Assembly: GCA_002298785.1 (NCBI GenBank)
Contig: DBMR01000116.1
Span: 18,281 to 82,280 of the forward strand
DNA: 64,000 nucleotides
Direction: 5' to 3'
Origin: Verrucomicrobia subdivision 3 bacterium UBA693
GTDB lineage: Bacteria; Verrucomicrobiota; Verrucomicrobiia; Limisphaerales; UBA8199
Of the stretch, positions 35,961 through 47,700 are shown one piece after another. Position 1 is the stretch's first letter; every line of letters begins with the position of its first letter. The position numbers and the translations under genes were made by a program. The notes below the pieces were generated by a model, which made no database searches, had not been told where the DNA came from, and was given only the letters and a program-made list of their open reading frames with translations.

Positions 35961-38615
35961 ATGGCCGCTGAGACTCAATTGACGCCGATGATGGCGCAGT
36001 ATCGCCGGATCAAGGGCGAACTGCCGCCGGGCACGCTCCTGTTGTTCCGGCTCGGGGACTTTTACGAGATGTTCTTTGAGGATGCGCAGTCCGGGGCGCA
36101 ATTGCTCAATGTAGCGTTGACCCGGCGGGGGACGGTGCCCATGTGCGGGATTCCCTACCACGCGGCCAATGCCTACATCGGCCGGCTGCTGAAGTCGGGG
36201 CGCAAGGTCGCCATCTGCGACCAGGTCGAGGATGCTCGCAAAGGGCAGCTCGTGAAGCGGGAGGTGACCCAGGTGCTGAGTCCGGGCACGCATTTTGACG
36301 AGCGGTTGCTGGTCTCCGAGCGCAATAATTTCCTGGCGGCCATCCACCAGGCGGGGTCGGTTTTTGGTTTGGCCTATGCGGACCTGACAACGGGCGAGTT
36401 CCGCGCCACCGAATTGCCCGATGACGCCGCGCTGTGGACCGAATTGCAGCGGGTCAATCCGGCGGAGATCCTGTTTCCCGCCGAGGCGGGGCGCCTGCGG
36501 GACTTATTGCAGCACGGGACGACCACCCCGGGTTCGAGTTCGAAGCCGGCAGGCGTGAGCAATCCGAACCTGCCCGCGCCGACCAGTTTCGGCTGGATTA
36601 TCAACGGATACGAGGATTGGACCTTTGCGCCGGAGACGGCCGTCTTCACGATTCGCGACCAATTCAAGGTGGCGGCACTGGATGGTTTCGGCCTCAAAGA
36701 CCATGCCGCGGCCATTGGCGCCGCCGGGGCCGTGCTGCATTATCTGACGCAACATTTGCGGCGGGATATTTCCGGCCTCACGCGGATCACGTTTTATCAG
36801 CGGACCGATTTTTTGGCCTTGGATTTCACGACGTTGCGGCACCTGGAGATCCTGGAGCCGTTGCGGCAGGACGCGCCCCGGCAGGCCACTTTGCTGGGAG
36901 CGCTTAACCGTACTGTCACGCCCATGGGTGCGCGGCGGTTGCGGGATTGGTTGTCCCAGCCACTTTCCGCCCGAGAGCCGATCCGGCGCCGGCAGGAATC
37001 GGTGCGGTTATTCCTGGAAAATGTCGAGGTGCTGGAATCGGTGCGCGCCGCGCTGGGGCAAGTGCGGGATTTGGAGCGGACGATCGGTCGGATCAGCGGC
37101 GGGAATGGCAACGCGCGGGATTTGGCGTCGTTGCGGGCGGCCCTGGAACAGTTGCCGGCCTTGAAGGAAACGCTGGTCCGGGCGGTGCAAGGATGGAGAG
37201 GGCCCGCCCAGGCCCTGGGCGAATTCCCCGATTTGGCGGCTCCATTGGTACCGGGCGAGGCCGAGGCGCAATTGCTGCTGGCCGATCTTGAGCGCGCCAT
37301 CGTTCCTTGCCCGGAGATCGCCGGGTTAATCGCCAGCGCCATTGTTGACGAACCCCCGCTGCCGCTGAAAGAGGGCGGAATCATCCGGGACGGCTTCGAT
37401 GCCACGCTGGACGAGTTGCGCGCGGCCAGCCGTGGCGGCAAGGATTGGATTGCCAAACTGCAGCAGGACGAAATTGAGCGCACCGGCATCGCTTCGCTGA
37501 AGATTCGGTTCAATTCCGTTTTTGGATATTATCTCGAGGTAACCAGGTCGAACCTGGACCGGATACCGCCGCATTATGTGCGAAAGCAGACCATCGCCAA
37601 CGGCGAGCGCTTTATCACGCCTGAGTTGAAGGAAATGGAGGGCAAAATTCTCGGCGCTGAGGAGCGTTCGATGAAGCTGGAGTACGAGCTGTTCCAGAAA
37701 GTGCGGGAGACGGTGTTGAGCCGGCTGCGGGAGATTGTGGAGACGGCGGGGGCGCTCGCGCAGGTGGACGTGCTCAGCTCGTTTGCACAAACGGCGCGGC
37801 TTTTTAATTATTGCCGACCCGAGATTGGCGATGAGGGGGTGCTGCGCATTATCGAGGGGCGTCATCCGGTCCTGGAACAAAACCTCGGGGAGGAACCGTT
37901 CGTGCCGAACGACACCCAGTTGGACCGGGCCGCCCAAATTGCCCTGATCACCGGGCCGAATATGGCCGGCAAGAGCACTTATATTCGGCAGACCGCGCTC
38001 CTGGCGTTGCTGGCCCACACGGGGTCGTACTTGCCGGCGGCGCAGGCGCGCGTGGATTTGATTGATCGGATTTTCACGCGCATTGGCGCCAGCGACGACC
38101 TGGCGCGCGGCCAATCCACTTTCATGGTCGAGATGTGCGAAACGGCGAACATCCTGAACAATGCCGGTCCCCGGAGCCTCGTGATTCTCGATGAGATCGG
38201 GAGAGGCACCAGCACGTTCGACGGTTTGAGCCTGGCTTGGTCCATCCTGGAGTACCTCCACAACCAGGTGGGGGCCAAGACCCTCTTCGCCACGCATTAT
38301 CACGAGTTGACGGAGCTCGCCGGCAGGCTGGCGCGCGTAAAAAACTTCAACGTCGCGGTGCGCGAATGGAACGACCAGGTGGTTTTTCTGCGGAAGATCG
38401 TCGAGGGAGGCACGGACAAGAGCTATGGCATCCAGGTCGCGCGGTTGGCGGGTGTGCCCCGGTCGGTGCTGGAGCGGGCCCGGGAAATTCTGCACAACCT
38501 CGAGGAATCCGAGCTAACGCCCGAAGGTAACGTGCGCCAGAGCAGCCGGCGCCAGCGTGACCGGGAAAGGCTCAAACTAATGACCCCGGCGCCACAATTG
38601 GATTTATTCAGTTAA
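35961..38615 (+). CDS. mutS: DNA mismatch repair protein MutS
   Basis: 884 residues, typical MutS length. The mismatch-binding domain has the Phe-x-Glu motif in GDFYEMFFEDA (about residues 32-42). The connector, lever and clamp regions follow (MGARRLRDWLSQPL, FNSVFGYYLEVTRSN, YVRKQTIANGERFITPEL). The ATPase domain has Walker A GPNMAGKSTYIRQ, the ST motif region GQSTFMVEM, Walker B SLVILDEIGRGTSTFDG, and ATHYHELTEL. The protein recognises mismatches as a dimer and recruits MutL. The gene ends 19 bases before a GH78-type gene, so co-transcription is possible. The start ATG has no strong Shine-Dalgarno, but the product aligns with the family from its first residues. Confidence 0.98.
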   Translation: MAAETQLTPMMAQYRRIKGELPPGTLLLFRLGDFYEMFFEDAQSGAQLLNVALTRRGTVPMCGIPYHAANAYIGRLLKSGRKVAICDQVEDARKGQLVKREVTQVLSPGTHFDERLLVSERNNFLAAIHQAGSVFGLAYADLTTGEFRATELPDDAALWTELQRVNPAEILFPAEAGRLRDLLQHGTTTPGSSSKPAGVSNPNLPAPTSFGWIINGYEDWTFAPETAVFTIRDQFKVAALDGFGLKDHAAAIGAAGAVLHYLTQHLRRDISGLTRITFYQRTDFLALDFTTLRHLEILEPLRQDAPRQATLLGALNRTVTPMGARRLRDWLSQPLSAREPIRRRQESVRLFLENVEVLESVRAALGQVRDLERTIGRISGGNGNARDLASLRAALEQLPALKETLVRAVQGWRGPAQALGEFPDLAAPLVPGEAEAQLLLADLERAIVPCPEIAGLIASAIVDEPPLPLKEGGIIRDGFDATLDELRAASRGGKDWIAKLQQDEIERTGIASLKIRFNSVFGYYLEVTRSNLDRIPPHYVRKQTIANGERFITPELKEMEGKILGAEERSMKLEYELFQKVRETVLSRLREIVETAGALAQVDVLSSFAQTARLFNYCRPEIGDEGVLRIIEGRHPVLEQNLGEEPFVPNDTQLDRAAQIALITGPNMAGKSTYIRQTALLALLAHTGSYLPAAQARVDLIDRIFTRIGASDDLARGQSTFMVEMCETANILNNAGPRSLVILDEIGRGTSTFDGLSLAWSILEYLHNQVGAKTLFATHYHELTELAGRLARVKNFNVAVREWNDQVVFLRKIVEGGTDKSYGIQVARLAGVPRSVLERAREILHNLEESELTPEGNVRQSSRRQRDRERLKLMTPAPQLDLFS

Positions 38616-38634
38616 CCGGAGAAAGGAAACAACC

Positions 38635-40932
38635 ATGAGACTGTCGCTGTTACTGCTGGGAATGCTCGCTGTCACGGCTTCCGCCGCGGAATTTGAGCGC
38701 GCGGTCTGGATCGCGCCACCCCCACAGAGTGGATCCAACCAGCCGTTGCCGCTCTTCCGCAAGGAGTTCGCAGTCACCGAATCCCCGACACGCGCAACCC
38801 TGCGGATCATCGGTTTGGGGGATTATGACGTCCGGGTTAACGGCATGAGCGTGGCGCCGATCGGCATCAGCCAGCCGTGGTCGCAGTACGAAAAGACGCT
38901 TTATTACCGGGACTACAACGTGGCGCGGTTCCTGGAGCGGGGCAGCAACTGCGTGGGAGTGCTGCTCGGCAATTCGTTCTGGCACAACCCGCCTCCTCCA
39001 AAGGGACGCTATAACAAAGACGGACCGCAACGAATTGCCGAGGAACCGCTCCTGCTGCGGGCGGAGCTGCGACTGGAGTTTTCGAATGGCAAACAGGTCG
39101 CCATCGGGACGGACGAGACCTGGACCACAACTCCCGGGCCGGTGGTGTTTTCCCATGTGTATGCTGGGGAAGACTATGATGCCCGGAAGCTTCCCCTGGG
39201 TTGGGATCGTCCTGGATTTGCCGGGGACTGGACGCGAGCGCGGGCCGCGACCGCGCCGCCGGGCGAGCTTCGACCGGCACGATTTCCCGCGGTCGAACCC
39301 TTCGAACGGGACACACCTGTCGAGGTCAAGGAAGCCGCTCCCGGGGTGTTTGTTTACACCTTTCCGCGCAACACGGCTGCGCAATTGCGCGTGGAACTTG
39401 CGGGAGGCAAACCCGGTGACACCGTGCGTTTTCTTGCCGGCGAACATAAGCGTGGCGACCGGTTGTTCGGCGCATACAGCGCCGGTGGCGAGGTGATCAC
39501 CGACGGCCAGTCTTTTACTCATCAATGGCTCTTTTACTATTTCGGCATGCAGTTTGTCGAAGTCACCGGCGCGGTTCCGGAAGGGCAGGCGAATCCGAAT
39601 GGGCTGCCGGTCATTCGACGGCTTGAGCTCGTCTCGGTGCGTGCCGCTCTGCCCGAGACCGGCCGTTTTCAGTGCTCGAGCACCCTCTACAACGACACCC
39701 AGAAGATCATCGACCAGGCGGTGCGCGCCAACATGAATTGGGTGATGACGGATTGTCCGCATCGCGAAAAGTTGGGGTGGCTCGAGTGCGCGTATCTGTT
39801 GGAACCGAGTTTCCTGTACCGCTATGACGGTCGGACCTGGTTCGCCAAGATTGCGGGTGATATTCGGGACGCGCAAGAGCCATCGGGTCGCGTGACCACA
39901 GTGGCACCCAGTTATCCGGCGGGACGATTCCCCGGGGCCTTCACCTGGACCGTGGAATGGGGTGCGGCGGCGGTGTTGACGCCCTGGACTCATTTTGAGT
40001 GGTACGGCGACCCTCAAATTCTGCGCGATAACTTCGACATGATGCGCCGGTTCGTGGATTACATAGGGGAGCAAGCGAAAGACGGTGTGGCGCCCGGCGG
40101 GTTGGGTGATTGGTACGATTATGGGCACGGGCAACCGCCCGGGCCGTCGCGCTTCACGCCGACTGAACTTTCCGCCACGGCCACGTGGGGGCTGTGCGCG
40201 CTACGGGTCGCGGACGCGGCTGGGGTGCTGGGGCGCAAGCAGGATGCGGATACTTACCGGGCGTTGCACGAGCGCATCGCCCGGGATTTTCAACGGCATT
40301 TTCAGGATCCGGTCACCCGGTCGCTGAAGAACACCGGCAGTCCCCAATGCGCTAACGCAATGGCGCTCTGCTCGGAGGTGGTGCAGAAGGGGGATCGCGC
40401 ACAATTGGTCCGCGAAATCATCGCCGATTTGGAAAAGCGCGAGTGGCAGCAAACGCCGGGGGATGTGGGCCATGTTTATCTCATCCGAGCGCTGGCGCAG
40501 GCCGGCCGCTCCGACATCCTGCACCGCGTGTATTCCCGGGAAGGGCTCGGGAGCTATGGTGGCATTCTGAAAAAGGGACTCACCTCGCTACCGGAAACCT
40601 GGGACGCCATGATGGATGGTTACCAGTCGCTCAATCACTGCATGTTGGGCCATGTGTTGGAATGGTATTATGGCTATGTTGCCGGCATCCGGCAGGAACC
40701 ATACTCGGCGGGTTGGACCCGGGTGGTGATCCAGCCTAACCCTGGCGAATTGACCAGCGCCGAGGGGTATTGTCAGACCCCGCAAGGGAGAATCCTCAGT
40801 CGCTGGCACCGCCAGGGCGGCAAGTTCACCTTGGAAGTTGAGGTGCCCAAAGGTGTCAAAGCCCGCGCGATCCTGCCTTCCGGCAAGAGCAAGAATCTTA
40901 CGCCCGGCAAACGGGCCGTGCTCGAGGAATGA
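38635..40932 (+). CDS. Secreted alpha-L-rhamnosidase-like glycoside hydrolase (GH78-type)
   Basis: 765 residues with a signal peptide (MRLSLLLLGMLAVTASAA) and a strong Shine-Dalgarno (GGAGAAAGGA). The N-terminal third contains beta domains typical of GH78 (LRIIGLGDYDVRVNG, VGVLLGNSFWH). The (alpha/alpha)6 barrel from about residue 355 carries MTDCPHREKLGWLE, comparable to the DCPxRxExxGW motif holding catalytic acids. GGLGDWYDYG and LPETWDAMMDGYQSLNHCM follow, and the C-terminal beta domain has AGWTRVVIQPNP. It is expected to cleave terminal alpha-L-rhamnosides from plant or microbial polysaccharides outside the cytoplasm. The motif is DCPHREKLGW rather than the classical DCPQRDERLGW, so substrate may differ. 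It sits just behind mutS with no other sugar-use genes. Confidence 0.82.
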   Translation: MRLSLLLLGMLAVTASAAEFERAVWIAPPPQSGSNQPLPLFRKEFAVTESPTRATLRIIGLGDYDVRVNGMSVAPIGISQPWSQYEKTLYYRDYNVARFLERGSNCVGVLLGNSFWHNPPPPKGRYNKDGPQRIAEEPLLLRAELRLEFSNGKQVAIGTDETWTTTPGPVVFSHVYAGEDYDARKLPLGWDRPGFAGDWTRARAATAPPGELRPARFPAVEPFERDTPVEVKEAAPGVFVYTFPRNTAAQLRVELAGGKPGDTVRFLAGEHKRGDRLFGAYSAGGEVITDGQSFTHQWLFYYFGMQFVEVTGAVPEGQANPNGLPVIRRLELVSVRAALPETGRFQCSSTLYNDTQKIIDQAVRANMNWVMTDCPHREKLGWLECAYLLEPSFLYRYDGRTWFAKIAGDIRDAQEPSGRVTTVAPSYPAGRFPGAFTWTVEWGAAAVLTPWTHFEWYGDPQILRDNFDMMRRFVDYIGEQAKDGVAPGGLGDWYDYGHGQPPGPSRFTPTELSATATWGLCALRVADAAGVLGRKQDADTYRALHERIARDFQRHFQDPVTRSLKNTGSPQCANAMALCSEVVQKGDRAQLVREIIADLEKREWQQTPGDVGHVYLIRALAQAGRSDILHRVYSREGLGSYGGILKKGLTSLPETWDAMMDGYQSLNHCMLGHVLEWYYGYVAGIRQEPYSAGWTRVVIQPNPGELTSAEGYCQTPQGRILSRWHRQGGKFTLEVEVPKGVKARAILPSGKSKNLTPGKRAVLEE

Positions 40933-41119
40933 GTTTTGACAGGGTTAAGGGCTGATTACTCGACTCGAGGGGAAACGGGCCCCGGGAGCGGGGATTACCT
41001 TCAAGTGCCTCGGTTCCGCTGACTTGTGCGCCGAGGCGATATCCAACTTGTTTCCCGGTCGGATAAGGTCCATGCTCTACCCGCATTTTGCGAGGCAACC
41101 CCGCAAACGAATACGAGAA

Positions 41120-43471
41120 ATGACCGAGCCAGCAATCACATCCGAATTGGTGCGCAAACATAATCTCACTCCTGAGGAGTTCGAGAAGATTAAGGCCATC
41201 CTGGGCCGCGAACCGTCTTATACGGAATTGGGCATTTTTTCGGTGATGTGGAGCGAGCACTGCTCCTATAAGAACAGCCGGCCATTGCTGAAGACTTTCC
41301 CCACGAAATCGCCAAAGATCCTTGTGGGTGCAGGGGAAGAGAATGCGGGCATCATCGACATCGGGGATAACCTCGCGATCGCCTTCAAGATCGAATCCCA
41401 CAATCACCCCAGCGCCGTCGAGCCGTTCCAAGGGGCGGCCACAGGTGTCGGCGGGATTATCCGGGATATTTTCACCATGGGCGCGCGTCCGGTGTGCTCG
41501 ATCAACAGCTTGCGATTCGGACCCATCACGGCCACCAGCGATGCGCCGGTTTCAGCCGAGCAACAGCAAGAATTTGCCAACAATCGCCGCCTGTTCGCGG
41601 GCGTGGTAGCGGGTATCGCGCATTACGGCAATTGTTTCGGCATCCCTACGGTGGCGGGCGAGGTCTATTTCGATCGCTCTTACCAGGGCAACCCGTTGGT
41701 AAACGCTTTCTGTCTCGGGGTGTTGCGCCATGAGCAGATCATTCGCGGCGCGGCTAAAGGGGTGGGTAACCCGGTTTTCTACGTGGGACCGGCTACCGGC
41801 CGTGACGGATTGGCGGGCGCGGCGTTCGCCTCTCAGGATTTGACTGAGGAATCCGCCGAGCAACAAAGAGGCGCGGTCCAGGTCGGCGACCCGTTCATGG
41901 AAAAACTGGTCTGCGAAGCCTGCCTCGAGTTGCTGGCGACTGGCGCCGTTTCCGGCATCCAGGACATGGGTGCCGCCGGGTTGACCTGTTCCACTTGCGA
42001 AACCGCGGCCCGCGCGGGCACGGGCATCGAAATCGAGTTGGATAAGGTGCCGCAACGCGCCCCGAACATGAGCTCCTATGAGATCATGCTCAGCGAATCC
42101 CAGGAGCGCATGCTGATCATCGTCCATAAGGGCCGAGAAGAGGAAGTGAAGCGCATTTTCGACAAGTGGGATTTGCCCTGGTCGGAAATCGGCATCGTGA
42201 CGGACTCCGGTCGGATGGTGGTGCGGCATGGGGGACGCGTGGTCGCGGATATTCCGGCCCGCAAACTGGCTGATGAAGCCCCGGTGTACCAGCGTGAAGC
42301 CCGAGAACCGGCTTATATGCAGTCGGTGCGGTCGTTTACCCTGAGTGGCATTGCGGATAGCCAGGACCCGGCTGCCGAACTCAAAAAGCTCCTGGCCTGG
42401 CCCACCATCGCCTCGAAGAACTGGGTTTACCGCCAATATGACCACATGGTGCGCGACAACACCGCCGTGTGTCCGGGTTCTGACGCGACGGTGCTTCGGA
42501 TAAAGTCCGATAGCGTGCCAGGCGGGGCTGCGGAAGGTGCACCCACCGTGCCGGAGAAATACGTGGCCCTCTCGGTGGACTGCAATGCGGTGTATGTTTA
42601 TCTCGATCCGTACGAAGGGGGTAAAATTGCCGTGGCCGAGGCCGCCCGTAACCTGGCCTGCACCGGTGCCGTGCCCCTGGGCGTGACCGATAACCTGAAT
42701 TTTGGCAACCCTCACAATCCGGAGATTTTCTGGCAATTGCGCGAATCCGTGCGTGGGTTGGCTGAAGGCTGCCGCGCTTTCAACGCGCCGGTCACCGGTG
42801 GAAACGTCAGCCTGTACAACCAGAGCCCGGACGGGCCCATCGATCCGACTCCCACCGTGGCGATGGCCGGTCTGGTGGAGAAGCGCGAGCACATCACTAC
42901 CCAATGGTTCAAGGATGCCGGTGATGCGATTCTGTTGCTCGGGGCGCCGGTCGATTCCGCCGACCCATTGCAGGGCCTGGGTGGTTCGGCTTATTTGCAG
43001 CGCATTCACGGACTCAAGAACGGATTGCCGCCCCGTTGCGATTTGGTTCGGGAACAGGAGCTGCATCTGGGTCTGCGCGCCCTCATTCATGGCGGCGGCA
43101 TCAATAGCGCGCACGATTGCAGCGAAGGCGGTTTGGCGGTGGCGCTGGCCGAAAGCTGTATCAGCCATGCTGAGGCGCGGGAAACGCCGCGTTTAATCGG
43201 CGCCAAAATCGATTTGTCGGGAATTCCCGCCGCGCGTTTGGATGCCTTGCTCTTTGGTGAAACCCAGGGGCGCATCATCATTTCCACCACGAACCTGGAT
43301 TCGGGCAAAGTGCTGGAGCGCGCCAAACTCCTTGGCCTTACCGTTACCCGGCTGGGGACGGTGGGCGGCGATCAACTCGAAATCAAGACCGCGACCAAAT
43401 CGCTGTCGATCCCGGTGTCGGAATTGCATGCCGCGTGGTGGTCGACGATCGCCAAAGTGATGAAGGATTGA
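41120..43471 (+). CDS. purL: Phosphoribosylformylglycinamidine synthase subunit PurL
   Basis: 783 residues from the ATG at 41120 ([20 protein letters not shown]); an upstream in-frame extension to 41024 has no family similarity. PurL is the ATP-dependent synthetase subunit of the fourth step of purine synthesis, turning FGAR into FGAM with ammonia from PurQ. Hallmarks are [77 protein letters not shown] and [16 protein letters not shown]. It is of the small type that works with separate PurS and PurQ; neither is in the window. The gap before it, 40933-41119, contains a TTGACA at 40936 but no good -10 partner. A perfect hairpin follows the stop. Confidence 0.97.
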   Translation: MTEPAITSELVRKHNLTPEEFEKIKAILGREPSYTELGIFSVMWSEHCSYKNSRPLLKTFPTKSPKILVGAGEENAGIIDIGDNLAIAFKIESHNHPSAVEPFQGAATGVGGIIRDIFTMGARPVCSINSLRFGPITATSDAPVSAEQQQEFANNRRLFAGVVAGIAHYGNCFGIPTVAGEVYFDRSYQGNPLVNAFCLGVLRHEQIIRGAAKGVGNPVFYVGPATGRDGLAGAAFASQDLTEESAEQQRGAVQVGDPFMEKLVCEACLELLATGAVSGIQDMGAAGLTCSTCETAARAGTGIEIELDKVPQRAPNMSSYEIMLSESQERMLIIVHKGREEEVKRIFDKWDLPWSEIGIVTDSGRMVVRHGGRVVADIPARKLADEAPVYQREAREPAYMQSVRSFTLSGIADSQDPAAELKKLLAWPTIASKNWVYRQYDHMVRDNTAVCPGSDATVLRIKSDSVPGGAAEGAPTVPEKYVALSVDCNAVYVYLDPYEGGKIAVAEAARNLACTGAVPLGVTDNLNFGNPHNPEIFWQLRESVRGLAEGCRAFNAPVTGGNVSLYNQSPDGPIDPTPTVAMAGLVEKREHITTQWFKDAGDAILLLGAPVDSADPLQGLGGSAYLQRIHGLKNGLPPRCDLVREQELHLGLRALIHGGGINSAHDCSEGGLAVALAESCISHAEARETPRLIGAKIDLSGIPAARLDALLFGETQGRIIISTTNLDSGKVLERAKLLGLTVTRLGTVGGDQLEIKTATKSLSIPVSELHAAWWSTIAKVMKD

Positions 43472-43474
43472 ACC

Positions 43475-43491
43475 GGGTTCGGTCCGAACCC
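43475..43491. terminator. Bidirectional terminator-like hairpin after purL
   Basis: GGGTTCG (43475-43481) pairs perfectly with CGAACCC (43485-43491) across a 3-base loop. It fills the 33-base gap between purL and the converging pseudopilin gene. There is no T-tract. Confidence 0.45.
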
Positions 43492-43504
43492 TGGGGCGTG
43501 ATCC

Positions 43505-44356
43505 TCAGGGATTCTTGACGGAGGTCCGGGATTTCAGCCAGTCGAAATCCGTCGCGGGTGTGGCGGGGTAGGCGTCGATGCGCGCGCCTCTCACCGGTTG
43601 CACCGTGCCCGGGACCTGCCAGCGATGCTTCTCACCGTGGCCGTCCGCAAAAATGAAGTTCGCCGCTCCCGAGTGGTAGGATCCAGGCACGTTGCCCCAT
43701 TGGTAGTCCTCCAGGCGATTGACAAAGAATCCATCGTTCAGGGTGTCCGCCTGTTCATCCAAAAACACAAATATCTGTGAAGGACTGGCAATCGTGCTCT
43801 TGCGATAGAACTGCTCGTAAAGCGGGTTGAACCGGCCGGCGACTTCGCCCGGATTCCCTACCATGGCATTCATGGACATACTGCGGATGCGGGGCCCGTT
43901 CGGGCCGGGGAAAGTGTCCGCCGGGCACTTATACACCGCAGTATTGCGATTCAAGTAGCTGGCGAGTTTGGAGTTAGCCAACAGGGCGGTGTTGGTGTTG
44001 TCGTCGCTGCTAAGCCAGTCCTGCACATTATTGGCCCAGTTCTGGCGGCGGGCGAGCGTTTCCGGCACCCCATGATTGTTGACCAGCAAGTCGTTGTTAT
44101 CGTCCGCATACATCGACCATGCCGTCCAAAGCTGCTTCTCATTGGACAGGCAAACAACCGCCCGGGTTTTTTGCGGGGACTGGCTGATCGCCGGTAGCAA
44201 TAGCGCGGCGAGAATGGCGATGACCGCAATCACCACCAGCAATTCAATCAGCGTGAATGCGTTGCGGCACTCGGCGTACTTTGCGATTGGGCCTGGAACC
44301 AGGCTGGGACTGCTGCTCACGGTTGCCGACTTTAGGTGATTCGGTGTTGAAGGCAA
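43505..44356 (-). CDS. Pseudopilin-like protein with N-terminal methylation motif and DUF1559-type tail
   Basis: 283 residues. After a 33-residue leader comes [20 protein letters not shown], a class III pilin signal with Glu at +5 and one membrane helix. The residue before the cleavage site is Ala (RNA/FTLIE) rather than the usual Gly. The globular part ends with [20 protein letters not shown], the conserved H-x-G-x-x-N-x-x-F-x-DGH tail of the large pseudopilin-like families abundant in Verrucomicrobiota and Planctomycetota. It should be processed by a prepilin peptidase and assembled or secreted through a type II/IV-like machine such as those encoded at 4250-6839 or 58438-62937 (inference). 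It stands alone between purL and the RCC1-type gene. Confidence 0.85.
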   Translation of the reverse strand: MPSTPNHLKSATVSSSPSLVPGPIAKYAECRNAFTLIELLVVIAVIAILAALLLPAISQSPQKTRAVVCLSNEKQLWTAWSMYADDNNDLLVNNHGVPETLARRQNWANNVQDWLSSDDNTNTALLANSKLASYLNRNTAVYKCPADTFPGPNGPRIRSMSMNAMVGNPGEVAGRFNPLYEQFYRKSTIASPSQIFVFLDEQADTLNDGFFVNRLEDYQWGNVPGSYHSGAANFIFADGHGEKHRWQVPGTVQPVRGARIDAYPATPATDFDWLKSRTSVKNP

Positions 44357-44645
44357 GCGGCTTTAGAACGGGAGCAGGAAAGAGACGCTGGCCGCAACAC
44401 GGTTTCTAAAACCCAAGCAGGGGAAGAGCCAAAGTGATTTTGTGACTTGACGGTTTTGAGAATCACCATCTAAAAAGGGGAGCACGTGGGAGGAGAAGGG
44501 TAAGTATAAGGAACTGCGCAACTTCTGCGCATGTGCCATCAGACGCACACTTCTCAATCGGGCAGGGTCTGGATATAACGTAATTATTCGCTCTGGAGTT
44601 ATTAAGCAGGTTGTAAACGCAAGTGCCCATCAGGCGGTACGTCTT
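44357..44645. other. Divergent intergenic region
   Basis: Together with 44646-44728 this forms a 372-base gap between the pseudopilin (-) and the RCC1-type gene (+). Overlapping minus-strand open frames here have no recognisable content and run antisense into the next gene. Apart from the promoter listed separately I see nothing definite. Confidence 0.4.
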
Positions 44646-44674
44646 TTGGCACCCACATCGTTTGGATTTATAGC
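44646..44674 (+). promoter_or_regulatory. Sigma-70-like promoter of the RCC1/VWA gene
   Basis: TTGGCA (44646-44651) and TATAGC (44669-44674) are separated by 17 bases. The ATG chosen for the gene, 44729, lies 55 bases downstream of the -10 hexamer. Confidence 0.4.
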
Positions 44675-44728
44675 TTAGGAAGTATAAGTCGTTTGCCAAC
44701 CTCGGTAGCCATTGCAAAACATCGCCGT

Positions 44729-47700
44729 ATGAAGACTGCTGCTGAACCGCCCCGAAGGTCGAACTCTCGCTTATGTTTTTTTGTGGTCCTGGTGTCCGCG
44801 TGCTGGTTGGTGGGCGCCGGGACCACGAGCGCCGGTGGAGTGGTGGTGGGGTGGGGTGACAATAGCGCCACGCAAATACAGACTCCTCCGTCATTGGCGA
44901 GTAGCGCTGTGGCGGTGGCGGCCGGGGGAACGCACAGCCTAGCATTGAAGGCGGATGGAACCGTGGTCGCGTGGGGGTTCAGCCTTTTGGACCAGACCAA
45001 GGTTCCTACCAATCTGACTAACGTCAAAGCCATCGCGGCGGGTTACACCCACAGCCTGGCGCTGCGAACCGATGGCAGCGTGGTCGTCTGGGGTGAGCAC
45101 CCGGACGCTCCGGCGAATCTCACCAATGCCGTGGCCATCGCCGCTGGTCGCAACCACAGTCTGGCTTTGCTGGAAGATCACACGGTTTTAGCCTGGGGCG
45201 ACACCAACGCGGTCCCCGATGGTCTGGACAACGTGGCGGCGGTGGCGGCCGGGGCCGCGTTCAACCTGGCGCTGCGCTATGACGGAACGGTGGTGGCGTG
45301 GGGTGACCCCACTCTCGAAGTTCTTCAAGTTCCCGCGAGCCTGACCAACGCGGTGGCGATCGCGGCCGGCTGGGATCACGCACTGGCATTGCGCCGGGAT
45401 GGCACCGTTTTAGCCTGGGGGGCCAACGGATCAGGACAATGCACCGTGCCGAGTGGCTTGAGCGGCGTGGCTGGCATTTCTGCCGGTGCGCTGCATAGCC
45501 TGGTGCTCAAATCGGACGGCACGCTCGTGGCGTGGGGCTCCACCACGTTGGGGCAGGTGCCTGCGCCTGCGATCACCAACATCGCGCAAATTGCAGCCGG
45601 GGGATATCACAACCTGGCGCTGCGCACCGATGGTGCGCCGGTTATCCAGGTGCAGCCTTTTCCGGTGACCGCGGTCATCACCCGCAGCGCCTCGTTGCAG
45701 GTGGTTGCCAGTGGCAATGCGCCATTGCGGTATCAGTGGCAAAAGAACGGGGTGAATATCTCGGGTGCGACCAGTTCCGCGTTGAACTTTACCGCTATTC
45801 AGGTTGGTGATGGCGCGAGTTATCGCGTGGTGGTCACCAATAGCCTGGGAGCCGTAACTAGCATTGCAGCGGTATTGACGCCGATTGGTGCGTCGCCGGT
45901 CATCGTCACTGCTCCCAAAGACCAGGTCGCTTTCTGCGGAGACTCGGCTGTCTTCACCGCGACCGCTAGTGGCAGCACACCGCTGGCGTACCAGTGGCTG
46001 TTTGAAGGTCAACCGATCGCCTCCGCCACCCGCACCCGGATCTCCCTCACCAACGTCGGCCCGGTTAACGGCGGCTTTTATCAAATCGTAGTGACCAACG
46101 CCTATGGCGTGGTGACCAGCTCGTGGGCCAGCCTGACCCTGAATATCGAGCCGCCCACAATCACCAACAGCCTCAGTGCTACCGGCAAGCAAGGGGTAGC
46201 ATTCTCCCTCAACATACGCGGGCGCCATACTCCGACGGCTTTTAGCGCCACAGGATTGCCGGCCGGACTGACGGTTAATCCGACCAACGGATTGATTTCC
46301 GGGATACCGCTGGAGAGCGGTACCTTTGGTCCGATTATCGGCGCTGGTAACTGGTGCGCGTGGGATTATCAAACGCTCCTCATTGTGTTGGATTCTTCCG
46401 TTCCGGTGATCACCAACGCTCTTTCCGCTTCCGGCGAGGAGGCTCTGCCTTTCACGTTCGATATCCTGGCCACGGAATCGCCCACCGGCTATGGGACTTC
46501 GGAATTGCCCTGGGGTCTGCATTTGGATCCGCTCACTGGCCAGATTTCAGGAACGCCTGTCTACGCGGGCGAATACGATACCCGCATTTCGGCCAGCAAC
46601 GCCTGGGGGGTAGCATCGGCTAATCTGCACTTGAGCATCAGCAACACCGCGGTTCCTGGGCTTTCCATCGATAACGTGACGTTTTCGTATTCTTCTCCGT
46701 ACCTGTTGGATTTTGAATTCTCCCTGCGGGATGCGGATGATCCGGCGACGGGGCGTGCGGTGGTGGCTGATCCCCGGCTGCTCTCGGTCGCTTGCCTGGA
46801 GAATGGCAGCTCGGTTAGCCCGTTGGAGACCGCCGTCATCCTGGCGCGAGGGTCCACCAAGTTGTTCAAGTCTTTCCTGGTGCTGGATTATACCGAGAGC
46901 ATCGCCTCGCTCGCCAATGGCGACACGAACGCCAACGGTGTATCGGACGCCATCGACGACATGGTTCGGAGCGCGCAGGAATTCGTTAATCAGCAGCGGG
47001 TGGGCTCGCAGGTAGGCGTGTACGAGTTTCACCGTGAGGATGAAGATCCGCACAAGGTGTCTGATCTAACTTCGAGCAAACCGGCACTGACGAGCGCCAT
47101 TGCGGGCATTTGGACCAATTACGTTTTTGGTTTTTCGGGAAGTTCCCGAGCCTGGGACGCCCTGGGAGCCGCCATCACCGGCCTGGGTCTCAGCAACCGC
47201 GATGAAGAACATTTTGTCGTGCTCGTTTCCGACGGCCGGGATGAATCCAGCCTGACGACCATCGATGATGTCATCACCGCCGCCACCAACAACAACGTCA
47301 AAATTTACTCGATTGGATTCGGGTCGGAGTTGGATGAGACGCCACTTCAGGATATCAGCCGCGAAACCAAGGGCCGATATTACAACGCGGTCACGCTGAA
47401 CGGCATTACGCAGGCCTTTGATCAAATCGAACGCGATTTTGCCGGTCAATACATCTTGCGCTGGGCCACCTTGAAGCGGTCGACCAATGCCTTCACTCCG
47501 TCCTTTGCCGTCAGCTTCCAGGGGCGCGTGGCACTTTCTCCGACCAATCCCATTATTGTCTCCACGAATATCATTCCACCCGCCACCAATCCGCCGGATC
47601 CGGTTACCAATATGATTATCGCCCCCTACACTCCCACGGAACATACGGGCACCGTTACCATTGGGAGTTTGCGGTTGGTATCCGATGCGAACGGACGTCC

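Noticed and set aside
41552..43168. 538-codon antisense open frame inside purL
   Set aside because: Overlaps a certain purL on the other strand; composition is that of a reverse-frame shadow.
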